From NCBI GenBank assembly GCA_044224315.1, contig JBGAKR010000001.1:124001-188000 (forward strand): a DNA stretch of 64,000 nt, given 5' to 3'. The notes under the pieces were generated by a model that worked only from the letters and a program-made list of their open reading frames with translations, searched no databases and was not told where the DNA came from. Source of the stretch: JAGXTF01 sp044224315. GTDB taxonomy: Bacteria > Bacteroidota > Bacteroidia > NS11-12g > UBA955. Made by a program: the position numbers and the translations under genes. Shown here piece after piece: positions 57,801-64,000 of the stretch (the stretch's first letter is position 1; each line of letters opens with the position of its first letter).

Positions 57801-58734
57801 TGTAACGAAGGACAAATTTAACGAACTGTCTGCAAAAATATTCTCATACCAATGTAATAACACCCCGGTTTTTGCCCAGTGGAACGCCGTATACCCAGGC
57901 AGAGAAGGTAAAATTCCCTATTTGCCCATTGGCTTCTTTAAACAATATCAGGTAAAAAATGCCTTGCTCGATTCCGAAGTTGTGTTTGAAAGCAGCAGCA
58001 CCAGTGGCACCGGAGTATCAAGCCATCATGTACCTTTTGCCGATTTTTATGAAGCCAATTTTATGGCGGCCTTCCGACAATTTTATGGCAACCCGAAAGA
58101 TTATTGTATTTTGGCCTTACTACCTGCTTACCTCGAAAGAACCGGAAGTTCGCTGGTATACATGGCCGACAAACTGATACAACAGGCTGCCACGGGCAGC
58201 GGATTTTACTTAAATAACCATACCGACTTGTTGGTTCAGCTGGCCCATAACGAGGCCCATGGCCAAAAAACACTGCTTTTGGGTGTGAGCTTTGCCTTAC
58301 TTGATGTGGCCGAAGTATACACCGGCAAACCTTTGCAACACACTATAATCATGGAAACCGGGGGGATGAAAGGGCGCCGCAAGGAGTTAACCCGAGAAGA
58401 ATTGCATACAACCCTATGCAAAGCCTTTGGATTAGCAGAAATCCATAGCGAATATGGCATGACCGAGCTGATGAGCCAGGCTTACAGCAAAGGCAACGGT
58501 ATTTTCGAATGCCCGCCCTGGATGCAGGTGCATGTTGAAGATGTAAACGACCCCGGCACCCGATTGGATTTTGGCATAACCGGGCGCATATGCATTACCG
58601 ATTTGGGCAATTTGTATAGCTGCAGCTTTATAGCTACCGATGATTTGGGGAAAGTATACCCCGATGGCAGCTTTGAAGTATTGGGCCGCATGGACTTCAG
58701 CGACACCCGGGGGTGTAATTTGATGGTGGGGTAA
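57766..58734 (+). CDS. LuxE-like acyl-protein synthetase
   Basis: From MRENRLENEIF the protein has 322 residues. It belongs to the LuxE/acyl-protein synthetase branch of the ANL adenylating superfamily: SSSTSGTGVSSHHV near residue 75 is the Ser/Thr/Gly-rich ATP loop, GTGKP-like HTIIMETGGMKGRRKEL and IHSEYGMTELMSQAYSK (YGMTE motif), and FIATDDLGKVYPDGSFEVLG complete the adenylation pattern. In lux operons LuxE activates a fatty acid; here no luxC or luxD is nearby, so the acid and acceptor are unknown. Similar solitary genes in Bacteroidota sit near polysaccharide or lipid genes, but none is obvious here. Upstream Met codons (57757 and earlier) are alternatives. Confidence 0.8.
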   Translation: MRENRLENEIFNVTKDKFNELSAKIFSYQCNNTPVFAQWNAVYPGREGKIPYLPIGFFKQYQVKNALLDSEVVFESSSTSGTGVSSHHVPFADFYEANFMAAFRQFYGNPKDYCILALLPAYLERTGSSLVYMADKLIQQAATGSGFYLNNHTDLLVQLAHNEAHGQKTLLLGVSFALLDVAEVYTGKPLQHTIIMETGGMKGRRKELTREELHTTLCKAFGLAEIHSEYGMTELMSQAYSKGNGIFECPPWMQVHVEDVNDPGTRLDFGITGRICITDLGNLYSCSFIATDDLGKVYPDGSFEVLGRMDFSDTRGCNLMVG

Positions 58735-58736
58735 GG

Positions 58737-59528
58737 CTATAATTTAAATTGACAACCGAATAATAAAGATTTGTTTCTGCTGTATAAATCCCCGCTGATT
58801 ACATTTGTATTTTGGTCTGGCCAGGTCATTTTAAAACGATAAGTATACCCAACCAATTGCCAGTTAAATCCAGCAAAGAGCTTAATTTCTTTTGAAATGT
58901 TTCGATGGAGTTTACAACCAAAATTCAAAACCGGTGAGACTGGATAACCTTCTTCAAATGTCATATTTGCTTTTTTACCATCCTCCTCAATAGTCAATCC
59001 AGAAGGTGGATTCCAATATTTTCGGACTGACTGCAAGGATTTGTTAAAATTTATGTTCTTTACCAATCCAATTCCACAAGCTAAATCAATCTCGGATACC
59101 TCGTTTTTCCAAATTCTATAATTTAAAAATATATTTTCCGTCAGCCATCTGAATTTATATGAATAACCTATTAATCCATTTTTTTGGAAATTATTGACTG
59201 CCAAATACAAATTCACATATCTGTAGTTGAGAGTAAAATCCAAAGATACTCTTGACTTCTTGAATTCGTGTTTTACAGCCAATTCATAAGACATTGTTGA
59301 CTTTGATAATGGCCTGAGAGTAGTTGAATATCTATTGTACTGATAAACAAAATCAGGACTTAGTTGAAATCTTTGATGATAACCATAGGAAGTACCAACC
59401 ACACCCGTGTAAAATCCAATATAATTACCTGAAAATAATGACTGGCAAACAACTAGACAAAATACAAGGAACTTACTTTTTAGATTTATTAACGAAATAA
59501 TATAATTCATAGTACATTTCGTTGTCAT
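58737..59528 (-). CDS. Outer-membrane barrel-like protein, uncharacterised
   Basis: The 263-residue protein has a hydrophobic N-terminal segment (SKFLVFCLVVCQSLFSG, signal) and alternating aromatic strands (LDFTLNYRYVNLYLAV, NIFLNYRIWKNEVSEIDLAC, LFAGFNWQLVGYTYRFKM) ending in LLFGCQFKL, consistent with a small outer-membrane beta barrel. The gene is more A+T-rich than its neighbours and could be recently acquired. No family is recognised. It converges with the LuxE-like gene (2-bp gap). Met7 is the likely start; the residues before it look untypical. Confidence 0.5.
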   Translation of the reverse strand: MTTKCTMNYIISLINLKSKFLVFCLVVCQSLFSGNYIGFYTGVVGTSYGYHQRFQLSPDFVYQYNRYSTTLRPLSKSTMSYELAVKHEFKKSRVSLDFTLNYRYVNLYLAVNNFQKNGLIGYSYKFRWLTENIFLNYRIWKNEVSEIDLACGIGLVKNINFNKSLQSVRKYWNPPSGLTIEEDGKKANMTFEEGYPVSPVLNFGCKLHRNISKEIKLFAGFNWQLVGYTYRFKMTWPDQNTNVISGDLYSRNKSLLFGCQFKL

Positions 59529-59637
59529 GAGTGGGGTAAAAATAAAAACTTTTATTGGTTCATTATTGGGGCCTATATCATCTATCCAAAGTAATGGATT
59601 TGCTTCAATTGTGTTGTAAAAGCCAGAAAAATCTAAA

Positions 59638-62001
59638 TCAATCCTCCTCCGGCAATTCCAGCACGGTTTCTTTGAGCTCCTCTTTTGGGTTGAGGCCTTT
59701 TTCGAAACTCAGAATCAATGCAGGAAGCAGGAACAGGTTGGCAGCCAAACCGGTAAACAGTGTCACAGCTGTGAGCCAGCCTAAAGCCTGGGTGCCCCCA
59801 AAACCGCTGAAGATAAAAATAAGGAATCCGGCAAATAGCGCTACCACGGTGTAAATCATGCTTAAACCTACTTCCATAATGGTAACACTTAAGGCTTCCC
59901 GCAGCGTCATATTGCCATGCAGCAAATGCCGGCGGAACGTGGACATAAAGTGAATGGTGGCGTCTATCGTTATCCCGAAGGCTATACTAAATACCAGAAT
60001 GGTGCTGGGTTTTAGCGGAATATTAAGGAAACCCATAATCCCGGCAGTAATAAACAGCGGCAAAATATTGGGGATAATGGAAATGATAATCATTTTAATG
60101 GACGGGAACATGAGTCCCATAGTAAGCGAGATAATGAGCAGGGCCCATAAAGTACTCTGCACAAGGCTACTATACAGGTATCCGTTACCTTTCAGGAATA
60201 TGGCGCTGGTGCCGGTAATCGACACCTCGTATTTTTCGTTGGGGAAAATCTTATCGGCAATCTGGCGCACCTCGGTCATTACGCTGTCCATGCGCCGGCT
60301 GCCTACATCCTTCATTTGGTAGCTAATGCGCAGCATGGTTTTGGTGCTGTCTATCATACCATCTATAATGGTTCTTCTATCGCCTGGTTTGCGATCGGGG
60401 AAGTAACCCTGCAAAATAGACATATCGGTAACTTTAGGTACCCTGTAGTTCAGCACATTGTCGTCCGAGTCAATATCGCGTTTATAGGCATAGTTGGCAA
60501 ACGACACTACTTCGGCCAGTGACATAGGCTTGCTAAATTCACTAAACCTGCGCATGGCTTTCTGAAACTGATTTACCTTAATTATCGCTTCAGGCTCGGC
60601 CGCATAACCCACCGAATCGGTTTTAACCACCACTTCAAAAGGCATAGCCCCGCGGAAATTGCGCTGCACAAACTCCAGGTCGCGGTAAATTTTGCTTTTA
60701 TGCGGAATATCATCCACCATAAATGCCAGGGGTTTTAAGCGCAGCATATAAACACTGCTTAGCGCCGTAACCGCTACGCACCAGAAATAAATGCGGCGTT
60801 TGCGGTTAAATGCGTTGAATTTTACCCAACTCAGGAAATTGTTTACGTTTTTATTTTCTAAATGTTCGGTTTGTTTATCACTTGGAACCGGCAAAAAGCT
60901 ATACAACACTGGTATTCCAATGATGTTTACAAAATAGATGATGTTAATGGTTATGAAGGATACGATCCCAAATTGCTCCAGCACTACGGTTTTGGTAAAG
61001 TAAAAAGTACCGAAACCAATAGCCGTGGTAAAGTTGATAAGGAAGGTAGCCACCCCAATGCGAGAAATAATGCGGGCCAGACCCAGGGCTTTGTTTCTGT
61101 GCCGGCGATACTCCTCGTGGTACTTATTAATAAGGTAGATGGTATTCTGCACCCCGACGACAACGAGCACAGGTGGTAAAGTACCGGTAAGAATATTGAG
61201 TTTATAACCCAGAAATGCATTCACCGCCAGCATAATTACCACACCCAGGGCAATAAAAATGAGGGAGATGAGCAGGGTACTGATGCTGCGGAAAAAAACC
61301 AGTATAAGTAATGCAGTAACAGCAAAGGCAATTACGGTAAACAGCACTATTTCGCGGCGCACACTGGTTACATTTTCAGTGCGGATAAAAGGCAATCCAG
61401 TATAGTGCATTTCCAGCTTGTTGCGATTTCCGAATTCATCGAATTTGCTTTGAATTCCGCGTATCAGCTTTACCCGGCCGGGGCTGTTGAGTAAACTGTC
61501 TTTTACGCCAATAACGCACAGAGCCACATGACTGGTGTCGTTATACAGCAAGGCATCGTAAAATTTAAGGCCATGAAAAACCTCCGACATACTATCCAGC
61601 GCGGCCTGATCTTTAACAGGATGCGGGGCAAAGGGCACCAGTCCGAATTTATCGGAAGTATCAATTTTTAGGTTAAAAATACGGGCTGGGCTGGCCAGTT
61701 CTAATACCCCGGGGATCTTGGAAATATCATCGCAAAGTTGGCGGTACTCATTAAATATTTTAAGCCGGAAGAGGTCATCGCTTTTGAATGCTATCACCAA
61801 TTTATTTCCGTCTTCGCCAAAGGTTTTTTTGAATGCCTGATAGGCCTGAAAATCCGGATCATCATCGGGCACCAGTTTGGAAAGTTCGTATCCTAATTCT
61901 GCTTTGGTGGCGTAGAATACTGAAACTCCGCTGAAAAGGAGCAGAACTACACTAAAAAATACGCGTTGTTTAAGAATAAACGTTGCTATGCGATCCCACA
62001 T
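59638..62001 (-). CDS. RND-superfamily (MMPL-like) exporter
   Basis: From MWDRIATFIL the protein has 787 residues with 12 expected transmembrane helices in two 6-helix halves and two large periplasmic loops. Features are LSKLVPDDDPDFQAYQAFKK in the first loop and, in each half, the helix bundle with the sequences TVIAFAVTALLILVFFRS and LVFSIAFGITIDATIHFMST, similar to MMPL/HpnN-type predicted exporters. Substrate is unknown; relatives move lipids, hopanoids or sterols. The frame continues to 62016, but the -7 element at 62014-62021 overlaps it, which favours 62001. Confidence 0.87.
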   Translation of the reverse strand: MWDRIATFILKQRVFFSVVLLLFSGVSVFYATKAELGYELSKLVPDDDPDFQAYQAFKKTFGEDGNKLVIAFKSDDLFRLKIFNEYRQLCDDISKIPGVLELASPARIFNLKIDTSDKFGLVPFAPHPVKDQAALDSMSEVFHGLKFYDALLYNDTSHVALCVIGVKDSLLNSPGRVKLIRGIQSKFDEFGNRNKLEMHYTGLPFIRTENVTSVRREIVLFTVIAFAVTALLILVFFRSISTLLISLIFIALGVVIMLAVNAFLGYKLNILTGTLPPVLVVVGVQNTIYLINKYHEEYRRHRNKALGLARIISRIGVATFLINFTTAIGFGTFYFTKTVVLEQFGIVSFITINIIYFVNIIGIPVLYSFLPVPSDKQTEHLENKNVNNFLSWVKFNAFNRKRRIYFWCVAVTALSSVYMLRLKPLAFMVDDIPHKSKIYRDLEFVQRNFRGAMPFEVVVKTDSVGYAAEPEAIIKVNQFQKAMRRFSEFSKPMSLAEVVSFANYAYKRDIDSDDNVLNYRVPKVTDMSILQGYFPDRKPGDRRTIIDGMIDSTKTMLRISYQMKDVGSRRMDSVMTEVRQIADKIFPNEKYEVSITGTSAIFLKGNGYLYSSLVQSTLWALLIISLTMGLMFPSIKMIIISIIPNILPLFITAGIMGFLNIPLKPSTILVFSIAFGITIDATIHFMSTFRRHLLHGNMTLREALSVTIMEVGLSMIYTVVALFAGFLIFIFSGFGGTQALGWLTAVTLFTGLAANLFLLPALILSFEKGLNPKEELKETVLELPEED

Positions 62002-62013
62002 GTTTGAAGGGGG

Positions 62014-62021
62014 CAAAGATA
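62014..62021 (-). promoter_or_regulatory. Candidate -7 element of the RND exporter gene
   Basis: The minus strand reads TATCTTTG followed by CCCCC, 12 nt before the ATG at 62001. Confidence 0.5.
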
Positions 62022-62068
62022 AGCAAATTGTTGTATGGGTATTGGGTTTTGGCGGGTATATAAAACAA

Positions 62069-62097
62069 AACAGCCTTGCTTTGAGGGCAAGGCTGTT
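62069..62097. terminator. Intrinsic terminator of the rpsF-rpsR-rplI operon
   Basis: Perfect 11-bp stem AACAGCCTTGC and GCAAGGCTGTT around a 7-nt loop, followed on the minus strand by TTTTGTTTTA. Confidence 0.88.
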
Positions 62098-62116
62098 TGA
62101 TTGATTTTGAGTTTAA

Positions 62117-62557
62117 TTACTCGGCAACAACTTCGATGTTAACAGTAGCGTTAACTTCTTTAAAGAGGTTAATAACTGCCTGATAGCTGCCCAGCATTTT
62201 GATATCATCCACTACAATTTTGCGGCGATCTACCTCAACACCTTTATCTTTCAGTGCATTGGCAACCTGCAAACCTGTAACAGAACCGAAAATTTTACCA
62301 GAAGTACCTGCTTTAGCGGCGATGGTAACTGACATTCCGTTTAATTTTTCGGCAATGGTATCTGCATCTTTGCGCAGTTTATCCATTTTAAAACCACGTT
62401 GGCGAATATCTTCGGCCAGCATTTTAAGGGCACTTTCAGTAGCCAGTTTGGCTTTTCCTTGTGGTACTAAGTAATTGCGGCCATAGCCACTTTTTACTTC
62501 AACCACATCGTCTTTATGGCCCAGGTTTTTTACGTCTTGTGTTAAAATAATTTTCAT
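62117..62557 (-). CDS. rplI: 50S ribosomal protein bL9
   Basis: A 146-residue L9 with the N-terminal RNA-binding domain MKIILTQDVKNLGHKDDVVEVKSGYGRNYL and a long helix linking to a C-terminal domain (GKIFGSVTGLQVANALKDKG). It is the last gene of the ribosomal operon rpsF-rpsR-rplI and is followed by a strong terminator. Confidence 0.97.
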   Translation of the reverse strand: MKIILTQDVKNLGHKDDVVEVKSGYGRNYLVPQGKAKLATESALKMLAEDIRQRGFKMDKLRKDADTIAEKLNGMSVTIAAKAGTSGKIFGSVTGLQVANALKDKGVEVDRRKIVVDDIKMLGSYQAVINLFKEVNATVNIEVVAE

Positions 62558-62573
62558 TGCTCTGTCTCCTGTC

Positions 62574-62837
62574 TTATTTTAAACCGTCGGCTACGAAAGG
62601 CATCAAGGCAATGTGACGGGCGCGTTTAACGGCCTGGGTAACTTTGCGTTGATATTTCAGTGAGGTACCAGTGATACGACGAGGAAGGATTTTACCTTGC
62701 TCATTCACAAATTTCAACAAAAACTCCTTGTCTTTGTAATCAATATACTTGATGTGGTGTTTTTTAAACCTGCAGTATTTTTTCTTTTGAATTACCTGCG
62801 GGGTTTGGTTGAAAATGAAATTTACTTCCTTGCTCAT
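62574..62837 (-). CDS. rpsR: 30S ribosomal protein bS18
   Basis: An 87-residue S18, Lys/Arg-rich, with KKYCRFKKHHIKYIDYKD and RRITGTSLKYQRKVTQAVKRARHIALMPF, binding 16S rRNA together with S6. It overlaps rpsF by 4 bp and is 16 bp before rplI. A single Cys remains in CRF, so it has lost the usual zinc-type Cys set. Confidence 0.97.
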   Translation of the reverse strand: MSKEVNFIFNQTPQVIQKKKYCRFKKHHIKYIDYKDKEFLLKFVNEQGKILPRRITGTSLKYQRKVTQAVKRARHIALMPFVADGLK

Positions 62838-63241
62838 GCTTCGATTTCCTCCTTAATGGCTTTAATTTCTGCAACAATCTCCGGAGTTTTCTCAGGTTTT
62901 GGTGCGCTAACTTCACCACGGCGGCGTTTGTCGTTGTAGATAACACCGTTTTTGTCGAGTTTCACTGTGAGGTAACGCAGTACGCGTTCGTCGCGGCGAA
63001 ATGCAATTTCCATGACTTTCACGAATTCAGGACCAGCCTGGTATTCGAATAAATGATAAAATCCCGTGCCTTTCTTTTGGATCGGATAAGCTAATTTGGT
63101 TAGTCCCCAGTTTTCTTCGTGGACCATTACTCCTCCATTACCTGTGATCAACTCTCTGTAGCTTTTAACAGCGTCTTTCATCTGCTGTTCAGAGAGCACG
63201 GGTGTTAATATGATCACGGTTTCATATTGGTTGTGGCTCAT
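62834..63241 (-). CDS. rpsF: 30S ribosomal protein bS6
   Basis: A 135-residue S6: YETVIILTPVLSEQQMKDAV, GLTKLAYPIQKKGTGFYHLFEY and RRDERVLRYLTVKLDK are the family strands and helix, with a Lys/Glu-rich tail longer than in E. coli. First gene of the operon with promoter element TAATTTTG at 63273-63280. Confidence 0.97.
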   Translation of the reverse strand: MSHNQYETVIILTPVLSEQQMKDAVKSYRELITGNGGVMVHEENWGLTKLAYPIQKKGTGFYHLFEYQAGPEFVKVMEIAFRRDERVLRYLTVKLDKNGVIYNDKRRRGEVSAPKPEKTPEIVAEIKAIKEEIEA

Positions 63242-63272
63242 TGTTTTTTCTCCCCGGTTATTTTCGGGGCTG

Positions 63273-63280
63273 CAAAATTA
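63273..63280 (-). promoter_or_regulatory. Candidate -7 element of rpsF
   Basis: The minus strand reads TAATTTTG followed by CAGCCCC, 31 nt before the ATG. The spacer contains CCCCGAAAATAACCGGGG, a hairpin-like repeat that could be a leader regulatory structure, for example an autoregulatory S6/S18 site. Confidence 0.55.
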
Positions 63281-63334
63281 ATGCTTTTCCCTGATTTTAC
63301 AATACCCCAGGGCCAATTTTAAAGCAAATAACAC

Positions 63335-64000
63335 TTAAGGCTGCCCTTTTTTCAATGTGGCATAAGCCCTAGATTCGGCAAAACTCCACTCCTGCCAGGT
63401 TTTAGCCTTGTATCTCTCCAAAAAATTGAGTGTACGCGACTCAATCATTTCGGCCGCCGATTGATTGCCAATGGTGTCTTTATAGCCAAATCCCTTTTCT
63501 AACTGATATGCTTTAATTTCGGCAAGTTTATCCTTGTATTCCCACAATGCAGGAAGTGTATGGTCGGGCATTTCCAGTAAAAATTCCATATGCACAAACG
63601 AGTTTTTATAATGGCCCAGGTTATAAGAGGTAATAATCCCACTCCAGTTAAACAATCCGCTAGCCGCCAGGGTACCAAAGGCTAAGGCCAGGTTGCGATT
63701 CATCCAGTAGCGGTAAGTATGTTGTTTCTGTACTTTTACAAACACCAGCCACAAGCCCGCAAATATGGCAGCCAGGAAAAAGAAAACCCCAATGCGCTTA
63801 TAGGCCAATCCGTAATATTCTACATAATGATAATTGCGCAATGCCACACTGATGGCTAAAAAAGCGTTCTGGGCTATCCATATGAACACCAGGGTGCGAA
63901 GGGTACGCGATTTTGAAAAAAAGTTGAGGTTGCCCCTGAAAAAATACACAATTAAGCCTACCGAAATAAGTATGCTGATGATGAGATACCAAGTGCCTTC
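63335..64000 (-). CDS. DUF4173-like polytopic membrane protein, 5' end missing
   Basis: The frame is open to the right edge, giving at least 221 residues of the C-terminal part. Several transmembrane helices are seen. The segment YFFRGNLNFF, WIAQNAFLAISVALRNYHYV and LAYKRIGVFFFL match the DUF4173/DUF4153-type membrane family, whose function is not established. The C-terminal part (LEMPDHTLPALWEYKDKLAE) is extramembrane. It lies 93 bp downstream-side of rpsF on the same strand and may be transcribed upstream of it. Confidence 0.72.
   Translation of the reverse strand, partial: EGTWYLIISILISVGLIVYFFRGNLNFFSKSRTLRTLVFIWIAQNAFLAISVALRNYHYVEYYGLAYKRIGVFFFLAAIFAGLWLVFVKVQKQHTYRYWMNRNLALAFGTLAASGLFNWSGIITSYNLGHYKNSFVHMEFLLEMPDHTLPALWEYKDKLAEIKAYQLEKGFGYKDTIGNQSAAEMIESRTLNFLERYKAKTWQEWSFAESRAYATLKKGQP

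Noticed and set aside
1..64000. tRNA, rRNA, transposase, integrase or phage genes
   Set aside because: I looked for typical motifs and saw none; a tRNA search program would be the decisive test, as a single tRNA could be missed by eye.

Overview
The window is chromosomal DNA of a member of the phylum Bacteroidota, probably a free-living Sphingobacteriia/Chitinophagia/Flavobacteriia-type organism. Four kinds of evidence point there. There are type IX secretion system (T9SS) sorting domains on several secreted proteins, plus a PorP/SprF protein beside a gliding-motility-type (type B) C-terminal domain. HmuY-like heme proteins accompany a TonB-dependent receptor. Families common in this phylum are present (DUF4294, DUF4412-like, DUF4369-TlpA, divergent Lgt, tandem OmpH/Skp). 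The -7 promoter element TAnnTTTG recurs upstream of many genes, while Shine-Dalgarno sites are mostly weak or absent. I saw no rRNA, tRNA, CRISPR array, transposase or integrase. The window is mostly ordinary core genome with a few accessory patches.

Layout. Bases 1-2.8 kb hold the end of a DinB-like gene, a TPR protein, a repeat-rich convergent intergenic region and a secreted serine hydrolase. 2.9-5.5 kb has queE, folD and a secreted DUF4412-like protein. 5.8-7.2 kb carries a STAS-like/GHKL-ATPase gene and a DUF4325 gene, an accessory two-gene regulatory module. 7.3-15 kb has dnaN, a Uma2 protein, ftsB/divIC, a BtuF-FecCD metal-chelate import pair without an ATPase gene, a DUF4294 gene, a divergent lgt and mtaB. 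15-19 kb has an unusual peroxiredoxin-like protein, an outer-membrane barrel and hscA. 19-25 kb is a heme-acquisition locus (T9SS-exported HmuY-like protein, heme-type TonB receptor, HmuY-like lipoprotein, TolB/PD40 lipoprotein) followed by recO.

25-34 kb has a membrane lipoprotein, fbp, aspartate kinase, a LysM glucosaminidase, two DsbD-type genes and gmhA. 33.6-35.4 kb is a minus-strand cluster: a small lipoprotein, a sorting-domain-only protein, a GNAT and a rhomboid. 35.7-43.1 kb has a WecA/MraY-type transferase, an acyl-CoA synthetase, and a T9SS pair of PorP/SprF-SPOR and a 972-residue PKD protein. 43-52 kb has nfu, radA, a PEBP lipoprotein, murB, a small secreted protein, a large T9SS cargo, truB, a TlpA-type lipoprotein and a response regulator. 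52-64 kb has pabB, uvrC, murI, two skp/ompH genes, a lipoprotein, a LuxE-like acyl-protein synthetase, a barrel protein, an RND/MMPL exporter, rpsF-rpsR-rplI, and a DUF4173-like membrane protein cut by the right edge.

The items I would look at first are the STAS-like/GHKL-ATPase + DUF4325 pair, the duplicated HmuY heme locus, the heptamer tandem-repeat cluster at 1.3-1.7 kb, the peroxiredoxin with an insertion in its active-site loop, the sorting-domain-only T9SS protein, the PorP-SPOR fusion, and a set of promoters whose -7 element lies only 3-8 nt from the start codon, which suggests leaderless mRNAs. Protein families were assigned by recognising motifs by eye; no database search was run.
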